Shown here: positions 1 to 6,541 of the stretch, piece after piece
Position numbering within the stretch: position 1 is the stretch's first letter
How the letters are laid out: each line of letters opens with the position of its first letter
Source of the DNA: CAYOPE01 sp964405805
GTDB taxonomy: Bacteria > Patescibacteriota > Doudnabacteria > UBA920 > O2-02-FULL-48-8
Assembly (NCBI GenBank): GCA_964405805.1
Contig: CAYOPE010000010.1
Span: forward strand, 1 to 28,316
DNA length: 28,316 nt
Direction of reading: 5' to 3'
Notes under the pieces: generated by a model
What the model was told of the DNA's origin: nothing
Databases searched by the model: none
What the model saw: the letters and a program-made list of their open reading frames with translations, nothing else
Made by a program: the position numbers and the translations under genes

Positions 1-1
1 A

Positions 2-133
2 CAAATTAATCCAAACAAGAGTGCTCTGCAGAACACAGAAGGATTAATGAATCGAAATGATCACCCTCATGACGTACACAAGGCTTTTGAAGAATTAATG
101 GCAAGCCAGAGTCCAGACGAAACCAAACACTAG
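2..133 (+). CDS. 3' end of an unidentified gene, cut by window start
   Basis: An open frame enters from the left edge and stops at TAG 131-133, giving 43 readable residues that end in FEELMASQSPDETKH. The peptide is hydrophilic with no membrane segment, and I do not recognise it. It could be the tail of a longer gene. Alternatively, an ATG at 47 sits 4 bases after AGAAGG and would give a 28-residue protein. The co-oriented VirD4-like gene starts 32 bases later, so both may share a transcript. The opposite-strand frame across this region is a shadow of that gene. Confidence 0.4.
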   Translation, partial: QINPNKSALQNTEGLMNRNDHPHDVHKAFEELMASQSPDETKH

Positions 134-165
134 ATACCGACACAAATTGAAAACACAAACACCAA

Positions 166-2703
166 ATGGACTTAACCAATAGCGCACTCGTAATTTTCTG
201 GCTGATCCTGCTAGCAATTTTAGGCTTAGTGGGTCTGCTTTTATATTTTATTACCATCGATCTGCTGCGAAAGAAAACCTGGGCACCGAGAATCCTCGGT
301 AGTGTTTTTCTAGAAATATCAATTCCCAAAGAGAATTCTGACCCAGAAAAAGAGCCAAACAAGGAAGAAAAAGATATTATCGGAATTGCAGAACAGTTTT
401 TCGCTACAATTGGTACGACCGAGAATCGAGACGTCAAACATTTTTTGGGTATTCACGAATACATCACGTTTGAAATCGCGGCACATCAGAAAAAAATCTC
501 TTTTTATATAAACGTCCCGAGACGTTTGCAGGTCCTGATCGAAAAGCAGCTTCACGCCCAGTATCCGACGGCGCATATCGAAGTTATACAGCCCTATAAC
601 ATTTTTAGTCAGAAATCTTTCGTAGCCGCAGCAGAATTGTCACTTCAGAAAAAATACGCTTTTCCGATCCGTACTTACAAAACCTTGGAAAGTGATCCTC
701 TGAATGCCCTGACAAACAGTTTGTCAAAACTGACCGCTGAAGAGGGAGCAGTAATTCAGCTTTTAATCAGCCCTGCTTCTAATCACTGGCAAGCCAAGCC
801 GCGCCACTACGCGCTCGAAATCCAGCAAGGCCGGCATCCAGACGTCGTGACTTCATCGATCGCTATGAAAATTATGAATGGAGGTTTCCGTCTGATTGGT
901 GACGCATTTGATCAGCTCTTCTCACCCAAAACAAAACAGGAAAAGCCTGGCTACATCGACACTTCAGGAGTGTATAAGCCATTGCAAATCACTCCTATGC
1001 AGCAGGAGATGATAAAAAAATTTGAAGAAAAAGCTTCGAAAGCTGGCTACAAATTTAACTTGCGCGTGGTCAGCTCTTCTGTAAACCAGTCAGCCGCGGA
1101 TTCCAATCTTCGAAATATTTTAGCATCGTTTATGCAGTATTCCATGCCGCCGTTTAATGGCTTTAAAGTTGTCAGAAAAGATACGAAGCGAGTAGTGAAT
1201 GATTATATTTTCCGCGTCTTTCGAAATACCAAAGAAGTCCTGAATACTGAGGAGCTAGCGTCACTTTGGCATTTGCCGACGAGGTTTATGGAAACGCCTA
1301 ATATCAAATGGGTCGCAGCGAAAAAAGCACCAGCGCCGGTAAACACGCCAACCACCGGAGTTTTACTTGGAAAAAATGTTTACCGTGGCGTGGAGACAAA
1401 AATTTATCTGGCAAGAGATGATCGCAGACGACACCAATATATAATTGGACGCACTGGAACTGGCAAAACCGAACTTCTAAAAAATATGGCAATTCAGGAT
1501 ATCCGCGCTGGCGAGGGAATTTGTATAGTCGATCCACACGGTGACTTTGTAGAAGATGTACTACAATATATCCCCAAAGAGCGAGCTGAGGATGTAGTTT
1601 TGTTTGAACCTTTCGACATGGAGCGGCCGCTGGGCTTAAACATGCTGCAGGTGAAGGGGCCTGAACAGAAAGATTTTGCTGTCCAGGAAATGATTGCGAT
1701 TTTTATGAAATTGTTTCCGCCTGAGATGATCGGACCGATGTTTGAGCACAATATGCGAAACGTCATGCTGACCTTGATGGAAGACAAGCAGTCTCCAGGA
1801 ACGCTTGCCGATATTCCGAGAATGTTTACTGACACAGATTTTCAGAAATACAAAGTATCGAAGGTACAAGATCCGATTGTCAGGAGCTTCTGGGAAAAAG
1901 AAATGGCAAAAACTTCTGATTTCCACAAATCAGAAATGTTGGGCTACTTGATTTCGAAAGTCGGCCGATTTGTAGAAAATGAAATGATGAGAAATATCAT
2001 CGGACAACCTGAGAGCTCCTTTGATTTCCGAGAGGTTATGGATTCTGGCAAAATTTTGCTCATCAATTTGTCTAAAGGAAAAACCGGCGAAGTCAACGCG
2101 AAGTTGCTCGGTTTGATTATCGTTTCCAAACTTCAGATGGCCGCCCTCTCTAGAGCTGATCAGCCTGAGGATCAGCGTCGGGACTTTTATCTTTATGTCG
2201 ACGAGTTTCAGAATTTCGTCACAGACAGCTTTGCTACGATTTTGTCTGAAGCTCGCAAATATCGACTCAACCTTATCATGGCTCACCAGTTTATTTCTCA
2301 GCTGACCCAAGAAAAAGAAGGCTCCTCAGCAGTTGATACTCGAATGAAGGACGCAGTGTTTGGTAACACTGGCACCATGATTTCGTTTCGAATCGGTGTA
2401 GAGGATGCAGAAATCATGGCCAAAGAGTTTGCCCCTGTTTTTAATGAATTTGACGTGGTGAACATTGACCGGTTCAACGCTTATGTCAAGCTCATGATTA
2501 ACGGTACTGCCTCCAGACCGTTTAACATGGAGACGTATCCAAAGCCCGCGGGGGCAAATCTTGAGACTGCGCAAGTCATTCGTAACCTAGCCAGACTCAA
2601 GCATGGTCGCTCGCGTTCGGAAGTCGAAGCCGAGATCTTGGCTCGTACTAAACTAGGTAGTCCGGCAACCACTGGTCCTGCTGCAGTGGAGAGGACTATG
2701 TAA
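166..2703 (+). CDS. VirD4/TraG-like membrane-anchored ATPase (DUF8128-type)
   Basis: This 845-residue protein is built like the type IV secretion coupling-type ATPases found widely in Patescibacteria. One hydrophobic helix (about residues 7-30) anchors the N terminus. A long N-terminal domain (about 85-370) precedes a RecA-like motor. The Walker A motif IIGRTGTGKTE lies at about residues 426-436, a GICIVDPHGDF strand follows near 451, and the Walker B-like LYVDEFQNFV is near 676. The C-terminal part contains SEARKYRLNLIMAHQF, a TraD/TraG-like sensor segment. The likely role is ATP-driven movement of DNA or protein across the membrane; the substrate is unknown. No relaxase or pilus genes are visible, so a dedicated conjugation system is not shown. 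The next gene begins within its stop codon (TAATG), which suggests coupled translation. I see no convincing promoter in 134-165. Confidence 0.8.
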   Translation: MDLTNSALVIFWLILLAILGLVGLLLYFITIDLLRKKTWAPRILGSVFLEISIPKENSDPEKEPNKEEKDIIGIAEQFFATIGTTENRDVKHFLGIHEYITFEIAAHQKKISFYINVPRRLQVLIEKQLHAQYPTAHIEVIQPYNIFSQKSFVAAAELSLQKKYAFPIRTYKTLESDPLNALTNSLSKLTAEEGAVIQLLISPASNHWQAKPRHYALEIQQGRHPDVVTSSIAMKIMNGGFRLIGDAFDQLFSPKTKQEKPGYIDTSGVYKPLQITPMQQEMIKKFEEKASKAGYKFNLRVVSSSVNQSAADSNLRNILASFMQYSMPPFNGFKVVRKDTKRVVNDYIFRVFRNTKEVLNTEELASLWHLPTRFMETPNIKWVAAKKAPAPVNTPTTGVLLGKNVYRGVETKIYLARDDRRRHQYIIGRTGTGKTELLKNMAIQDIRAGEGICIVDPHGDFVEDVLQYIPKERAEDVVLFEPFDMERPLGLNMLQVKGPEQKDFAVQEMIAIFMKLFPPEMIGPMFEHNMRNVMLTLMEDKQSPGTLADIPRMFTDTDFQKYKVSKVQDPIVRSFWEKEMAKTSDFHKSEMLGYLISKVGRFVENEMMRNIIGQPESSFDFREVMDSGKILLINLSKGKTGEVNAKLLGLIIVSKLQMAALSRADQPEDQRRDFYLYVDEFQNFVTDSFATILSEARKYRLNLIMAHQFISQLTQEKEGSSAVDTRMKDAVFGNTGTMISFRIGVEDAEIMAKEFAPVFNEFDVVNIDRFNAYVKLMINGTASRPFNMETYPKPAGANLETAQVIRNLARLKHGRSRSEVEAEILARTKLGSPATTGPAAVERTM

Positions 2704-3134
2704 TGATTGATAGAAAGGACCAGTACGCCAAATCGGTTTGTCAGTTTTTAGCTGAACAGCTTCGAGTACGCAAGATCGGACTTGAGCGAGCAGCAGAAAT
2801 TGCTCAGAAGGTCGTGGACAATATAAATTTAATGGACACGGAAGCGGACTTTCTGAAATTTGTAAAGATTTTGGCAGCTGATGCAGACGAGCTCGTGCAT
2901 TTGCAAGAACGAGTAAACATGCATTTGCACGCGTCCAGCCGAAAAGAGCTGGAAAACACAGTCCGAGAGTTTGTCGAGCAAATTTTACCGCAAGATAATC
3001 AGCAAGCAGCAGCAATACTCAAGCAATCAGCCGTGGAAAATATGCAGCTTGAGGATCTGTGTCGAGAGTTTCCTAAATTTCGAGAATTTATCCAAACCCA
3101 AGACCGATGGAAGAACCAATTGACAAGGCTTTAG
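2703..3134 (+). CDS. Hypothetical helical protein coupled to the VirD4-like ATPase
   Basis: This 143-residue soluble protein is rich in Glu, Gln, Lys and Leu and is predicted by eye to be almost all helical. There is no signal peptide, membrane segment or catalytic motif that I recognise. Its ATG overlaps the ATPase stop by one base, so it is probably translated by reinitiation from that gene and may work with it. Two clustered regions, ending QERVNMHLHASS and beginning ELENTVREFVEQ, look like helices of a small bundle. Function unknown. Its 3' end overlaps a further small open frame that starts at 3107. Confidence 0.65.
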   Translation: MIDRKDQYAKSVCQFLAEQLRVRKIGLERAAEIAQKVVDNINLMDTEADFLKFVKILAADADELVHLQERVNMHLHASSRKELENTVREFVEQILPQDNQQAAAILKQSAVENMQLEDLCREFPKFREFIQTQDRWKNQLTRL

Positions 3135-3214
3135 CCATTTTAGAAAATGCGGAAGATGGCGATTATATAAAAAGCTTAAAGGCATTTGCTGCCTGGGTTA
3201 AGACTGTGCTATAA
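3107..3214 (+). CDS. Small 35-residue open frame at the end of the ATPase operon
   Basis: An ATG inside the last 28 bases of the preceding gene opens a 35-codon frame ending at TAA 3212-3214. The peptide begins MEEPIDKALAILENAEDGDY and ends WVKTVL. It has a believable composition with an acidic amphipathic helix. It would continue the pattern of overlapping genes seen upstream. Its stop codon lies inside the -10 box of the next promoter. I recognise no family. It could be spurious; conservation of the frame would decide. Confidence 0.45.
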   Translation: MEEPIDKALAILENAEDGDYIKSLKAFAAWVKTVL

Positions 3215-3215
3215 T
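3186..3215 (+). promoter_or_regulatory. Promoter for the 200-residue conserved gene
   Basis: TTGCTG at 3186-3191 and a perfect TATAAT at 3210-3215 are 18 bases apart. A TG dinucleotide one base before the -10 makes it an extended -10 promoter. Transcription would start near 3222, leaving a leader of about 39 bases with no clear Shine-Dalgarno site before the ATG at 3261. Confidence 0.6.
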
Positions 3216-3260
3216 ATGTTTAACCTTAATTCTAGGCACAGAAACTAAAATAAAATTTAT

Positions 3261-3863
3261 ATGGACAATAGCTCAAATATCGCACTAATTGCGCAAATGA
3301 TCGAATCGGCTGAAAAAAACATCCAGTCCGCCAAGGCTTTATTGCGTGAGATGATGGGTGGCAAGATGGACATTTCCGGCGACATCATGCGAAAGGCTCA
3401 GGTTTTGTCAGTATCGGAAGGTGGAAAAGTCATCGAAGGAGTTTTCGATGGACAAAACATGATTGGCCCTGATGGCAAGCAGTATCCAGTGCCTGCTAAC
3501 TATGCTTCCAAGAGTAAACTGGTTGAGGGCGATGTTTTGAAACTGACAATTGCTGATGATGGCTCATTTATCTACAAACAAATCGGACCGATCGAGAGGA
3601 AAAAAGTTCTAGGTATTCTGATGCAGGACGAGAAGGGCGAGTATAAAGTGGTGGCAGAAGGAAGCACCTACAAAGTGCTCCTCGCTAGTCTGACTTATTT
3701 TAAAGCTGAGCCAGGCGACCAGGTTACTATCGTGTTGCCACAAGGCAAGGAAGCGACCTGGGGAGCTGTGGAAAATGTTATCAAAAAAGATCAGCTCGGT
3801 ATGCCCCAAACTCCCGTGACACGCGCAGCTGATTCTGACGAAACAGAACTTGAGGAACTCTAA
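3261..3863 (+). CDS. Conserved patescibacterial-type hypothetical protein, beta-rich
   Basis: This 200-residue protein has no signal peptide. Residues 1-35 form a charged helix (IAQMIESAEKNIQSAKALL). Residues 45-115 and 118-180 each look like small beta barrels, with GDVLKLTIADDGSFIYKQ and GDQVTIVLPQGKEATWGAVE as the strand-rich centres. The tail is acidic (DETELEEL). The paired barrels recall OB- or SH3-like nucleic acid or ribosome-binding folds, but that is inference from pattern only. It has its own promoter, and GtrA follows with a TAATG overlap. I recognise the general type from Patescibacteria but no established function. Confidence 0.6.
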   Translation: MDNSSNIALIAQMIESAEKNIQSAKALLREMMGGKMDISGDIMRKAQVLSVSEGGKVIEGVFDGQNMIGPDGKQYPVPANYASKSKLVEGDVLKLTIADDGSFIYKQIGPIERKKVLGILMQDEKGEYKVVAEGSTYKVLLASLTYFKAEPGDQVTIVLPQGKEATWGAVENVIKKDQLGMPQTPVTRAADSDETELEEL

Positions 3864-4294
3864 TGACTGATTATCAGAAAGTCGGAAGTCAATTTATCAA
3901 GTTTGCAGTAGTCGGTGTCATAAACACGGGAATTGATTTCCTGATTCTTAATATTTTATCGAAAATAACTGGCATCAATAGTGGCAATGGTCTGATTCCT
4001 CTGAATATCGTTTCTTTCGCTGCAGCTACTACAAATAGTTACTTTTTAAATAAACACTGGTCGTTTTCTGATAATAGTAACTACGATACTGAAAAAAAAT
4101 TCAGTCTCTTTCTAGCAGTCAGTATCGTCGGCGCACTTCTCAATACTGGTGTCTTGCGTTTTATCACGACAAATGTTCATCCAATGTTTGGACTAAGCCC
4201 AAAGCTTTGGCTAAATGTGGCTAAGCTCGCGGCTACTGGAGTGAGTTTGGTCTGGAATTTCATCGGCTACAAGTTGTTTGTGTTTAAAAAATAG
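3863..4294 (+). CDS. GtrA-like family membrane protein
   Basis: This 143-residue protein has four hydrophobic helices, matching the size and layout of the GtrA/DPMS family (PF04138). Diagnostic pieces are FIKFAVVGVINTGIDFLIL in helix 1, NIVSFAAATTNSYFLNKHWSF before the first loop, and WNFIGYKLFVFKK at the end. Family members are thought to help move polyprenyl-linked sugars across the membrane or to assist glycosyltransferases in building surface polysaccharide. No glycosyltransferase partner is next to it here. The ATG overlaps the previous stop by one base. A hairpin with a T-rich tail lies after the gene. Confidence 0.85.
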   Translation: MTDYQKVGSQFIKFAVVGVINTGIDFLILNILSKITGINSGNGLIPLNIVSFAAATTNSYFLNKHWSFSDNSNYDTEKKFSLFLAVSIVGALLNTGVLRFITTNVHPMFGLSPKLWLNVAKLAATGVSLVWNFIGYKLFVFKK

Positions 4295-4296
4295 GT

Positions 4297-4319
4297 TACA
4301 GGTTGCAGGTTTCAGGGTA
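4297..4319 (+). repeat. Short tandem GGTT(A/G)CAGG-like repeat
   Basis: Directly after the GtrA-like gene, the bases read as degenerate tandem copies of a CAGGTT unit: GGTTACAGGTTGCAGG, then a further TTTCAGGG. It is too short to be a satellite. No function is evident. Confidence 0.4.
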
Positions 4320-4323
4320 CAGA

Positions 4324-4350
4324 AAAACTGCTGTTTTGGCAGTTTTATTT
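4324..4350 (+). terminator. Terminator after the GtrA-like gene
   Basis: AAAACTGC (4324-4331) pairs perfectly with GCAGTTTT (4339-4346) around a seven-base loop, and a T-rich stretch follows. The stem is AT-rich, so it is of modest strength. It would end the transcript begun at 3186-3215. Confidence 0.6.
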
Positions 4351-4362
4351 TTGTGCTAGAAT
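4336..4362 (+). promoter_or_regulatory. Possible dnaX promoter (extended -10)
   Basis: TAGAAT at 4357-4362 is preceded by TG one base upstream (TGCTAGAAT). TTGGCA at 4336-4341 is a close -35 match, but the spacer is only 15 bases. The box overlaps the preceding terminator stem. The transcript would run through the palindromic repeat before reaching dnaX. Confidence 0.4.
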
Positions 4363-4377
4363 AAAGAGCCAAAAGAT

Positions 4378-4482
4378 CCCCTCATCCGGCACTTCGTGCC
4401 ACCTTCTCCCAAAGGGAGAAGGGAACTTCGGGTTTTACCCTCTCCCAACGGGAGAGGGTGGTGCGAAGCACCGGGTGAGGGG
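4378..4482 (+). repeat. Palindromic repeat (REP/MITE-like) upstream of dnaX
   Basis: About 105 bases form a large imperfect inverted repeat whose halves are near mirror images. It contains four hairpins in order: GGCAC/GTGCC (4388-4400), CCTTCTCCC/GGGAGAAGG (4402-4422), ACCCTCTCCC/GGGAGAGGGT (4437-4459) and GGTGC/GCACC (4460-4472). The outer ends are CCCCTCATCC and GGGTGAGGGG. It holds no gene. It lies in the dnaX leader and ends 10 bases before the start codon, so it could affect dnaX translation. The architecture resembles the repeat read in frame inside dnaX. Confidence 0.8.
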
Positions 4483-4492
4483 TAGAGAACCT

Positions 4493-5977
4493 ATGACTAA
4501 CAACCTCGTACTCTACAGAAAATACAGGCCGCTTAATTTTTCCCAAGTGGTCAATCAAGAGCACATAAAAACCACACTGGCTAATGCTGTGGCGAACAGT
4601 CGTGTGGGCCATGCTTACTTATTTACAGGACCCCGCGGAGTGGGGAAAACCACGCTCGCTCGGATTTTTGCGCGTGCGATTAATTGCACAAACAGGAAAC
4701 AATCAGAACCCTGTAACGAATGCGAGAATTGCAAAACGTTTCTAGAAAGTACTAGTTTGGATTTGCTAGAAATCGATGCGGCTTCGCATACCGGGGTCGA
4801 TAACATTCGTGAGCTGATTGAGCATTTGCAATTTGCGCCAACCAAAGCTGCATATAAAGTAATCATCATAGATGAAGTCCACATGCTGTCTAAAGGCGCT
4901 TTCAATGCACTTTTAAAAACTTTGGAAGAACCACCGAAGCATGCGGTATTTATATTAGCGACAACTGAGATTCACAAAGTCCCAGCGACAATTATTTCCA
5001 GAACTCAGAGATTTGATTTTAAAAAAGTGGGAGTTGGGGATTTATCTAAGCTCCTCGAGTTCGTCGCCAATGACAATAAAGTCCAAGTGACACCAGGGGC
5101 ACTTATGGAAATCGCAGCTGCAGCAGATGGCAGCTTCCGAGACGGATTATCGTTACTCGACCAGGTCATCAACTACTCGGAAGGCAAGATAACTGAAGAA
5201 TTGGTCGAAGAAGTCCTCGGGCTGACAGGGGTCAGGACGACAAGTCAATTTTTGGATTTGATTGTGAAAAACAAAATGCAGGAAGCCGTGGCATTTATTT
5301 CCAGTTTGATGTTTGCCGGACGCGATCTTTATCAATTTGAAAAAGATTTCTTAGAATATTTGAGGAAAATTTTATTGATTAAAGTCGGCACGACTGCTGA
5401 CTTTGGATTTACGAAGGATATTCAAGATATTTTGAAGCGCCAAGCTGATGGTCTGAGCTTGCCGAGACTGACAAAGATCATCCAAGCTTTTCAGAAAGCA
5501 GAAAATGAGATTAAATGGGCTGTAATTCAGAGTTTGCCTCTTGAGTTGGCAGTCGTGGAGGTCATAGAAGATAACCCCTCTGTCTCGCCTGATGGCGAGA
5601 CATCTCCCCTTATTTTAAGGGGAGAAAAAAAAGCTGAGGAACCCCCTCTTAAAATAAGAGGGGGCGAGGGGGAGTTATTATCGAGGATAACCGAGGCCTG
5701 GCCGCAGATTTTGGAAAAGCTCAAGGATTACAATCATTCATTGATCGCTAGTTTGAAGCTCGCTCAGCCTATCGCTATCGAAGGCAAAGAGTTGGTGGTA
5801 GCGTTTCCATATAAATTTCACAGAGAAGCGATCGAAGCGCGAAAAAATCGAATCATCGTCGATCAAGTCATCGAAGAAGTTACAGGCGTTAAGCTTATCG
5901 TTAAGCCTGTTGATAACAAAGAAAACAAAAACAGCGTGGAATCAGCGCTCAAAATCATGGGCGGCGAAATCGAATAG
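4493..5977 (+). CDS. dnaX: DNA polymerase III subunit gamma/tau
   Basis: This is the clamp-loader ATPase that loads the beta sliding clamp at the replication fork. From the ATG at 4493 it is 494 residues. Walker A is GPRGVGKT (46-53), the zinc module uses C65, C74, C77 and C80, Walker B is IIIDEVHML (125-132), and the SRTQRF arginine finger is at 169-174. Domains I-III end near residue 355. Residues 362-395 (starting PSVSPDGETSPLILRGE) are encoded by a hairpin-rich palindromic repeat inserted in frame. The C-terminal domain then resumes with AWPQILEKLKDYNHSL. An in-frame GTG at 4475 lies inside the upstream repeat and is less likely as the start. The methyltransferase gene follows after 5 bases. 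Confidence 0.93.
   Translation: MTNNLVLYRKYRPLNFSQVVNQEHIKTTLANAVANSRVGHAYLFTGPRGVGKTTLARIFARAINCTNRKQSEPCNECENCKTFLESTSLDLLEIDAASHTGVDNIRELIEHLQFAPTKAAYKVIIIDEVHMLSKGAFNALLKTLEEPPKHAVFILATTEIHKVPATIISRTQRFDFKKVGVGDLSKLLEFVANDNKVQVTPGALMEIAAAADGSFRDGLSLLDQVINYSEGKITEELVEEVLGLTGVRTTSQFLDLIVKNKMQEAVAFISSLMFAGRDLYQFEKDFLEYLRKILLIKVGTTADFGFTKDIQDILKRQADGLSLPRLTKIIQAFQKAENEIKWAVIQSLPLELAVVEVIEDNPSVSPDGETSPLILRGEKKAEEPPLKIRGGEGELLSRITEAWPQILEKLKDYNHSLIASLKLAQPIAIEGKELVVAFPYKFHREAIEARKNRIIVDQVIEEVTGVKLIVKPVDNKENKNSVESALKIMGGEIE
5576..5677 (+). repeat. Palindromic repeat translated in frame within dnaX
   Basis: Three strong hairpins lie back to back in the coding sequence: TGTCTCGCC/GGCGAGACA (5581-5602), TCTCCCCTT/AAGGGGAGA (5603-5625) and CCCCCTCTTA/TAAGAGGGGG (5642-5664), followed by GCGAGGGGGAG. 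The element keeps the frame open and adds about 34 residues between conserved DnaX domains. Related CCCC(T)n-AAGGGG hairpins occur at 26265-26362, and the same module order occurs at 4378-4482. Confidence 0.75.
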
Positions 5978-5982
5978 CCTCT

Positions 5983-6471
5983 ATGGTATACTTGTTGATT
6001 ATTATCGCGATTTTAGTAGTCGCGTATTTTTTGGGAGTTTTTTATGGCGCGCCATTTCTCGTAAGTTTTCAGGAGACTGTCGCGCAAATCATCACAGCGG
6101 CTGAGATTCGGCCCGGAGAAAAGCTAGCTGATCTCGGGTCTGGTGACGGTAGAATTCTGATTGCTGCTGCGAAAGCAGGAGCAGAAGCGCATGGCTATGA
6201 GATTAATCCAATCTTGGTATTTTGGTCACGCTTGAGAATTCGAAAAGCGGGGTTATCTGATCGAGCAAAGGTGCATTGGAAGAATTTTTGGTTTGCTGAT
6301 CTTTCTGGATTCGATATTGTAGTTGTGTTTGGTGTGACTCAAATCATGCCACGGCTGGAAAAAAAGTTACAAAAAGAGTTTAGGTCGGGAGCGCGTGTGA
6401 TTTCGAATATTTTTCAGTTCCCGATCTGGGTAGGTGAGAAAAAAGGAAGTGTGATTGTGTATAAAAAATAA
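5983..6471 (+). CDS. Membrane-anchored FAM173/aKMT-like lysine methyltransferase
   Basis: This 162-residue class I SAM-dependent methyltransferase has one N-terminal membrane helix (about residues 3-25). Motif I is LADLGSGDGR (48-57), with the acidic ribose-binding residue E73 in GYEINP. The segment DIVVVFGVTQIMPRLEKKL (111-129) closely matches the signature stretch of the FAM173 and archaeal aKMT protein-lysine methyltransferases, whose mitochondrial members methylate the ATP synthase c subunit or ANT. A protein lysine substrate at the membrane is therefore plausible but unproven. It starts 5 bases after dnaX with no clear Shine-Dalgarno site and ends at the terminator shared with the convergent GC-rich gene. 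A general small-molecule methyltransferase remains possible. Confidence 0.72.
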   Translation: MVYLLIIIAILVVAYFLGVFYGAPFLVSFQETVAQIITAAEIRPGEKLADLGSGDGRILIAAAKAGAEAHGYEINPILVFWSRLRIRKAGLSDRAKVHWKNFWFADLSGFDIVVVFGVTQIMPRLEKKLQKEFRSGARVISNIFQFPIWVGEKKGSVIVYKK

Positions 6472-6483
6472 TTTAGAAAAACG

Positions 6484-6522
6484 AAGAGGCGAACCCACTC
6501 GGTGGGCTCGCCTCTTTTCTTG
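6484..6522. terminator. Bidirectional terminator between convergent genes
   Basis: AAGAGGCGAACCCAC (6484-6498) pairs with GTGGGCTCGCCTCTT (6502-6516) around TCG, with a single A opposite C that becomes a G-U pair on the other strand. T runs follow on the plus strand and A runs precede it, so it can stop both the methyltransferase transcript and the minus-strand GC-rich gene. Confidence 0.85.
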
Positions 6523-6541
6523 CTTGTTACATGACTTGCAG

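Noticed and set aside
6..437. 143-codon open frame on the minus strand
   Set aside because: It overlaps the first codons of the VirD4-like ATPase, has no recognisable domain and no promoter, and is best seen as a shadow.
4297..4482. Possible CRISPR array because of repeated GC-rich blocks
   Set aside because: The blocks are inverted, of unequal spacing, without regular spacers, and no cas gene is present.
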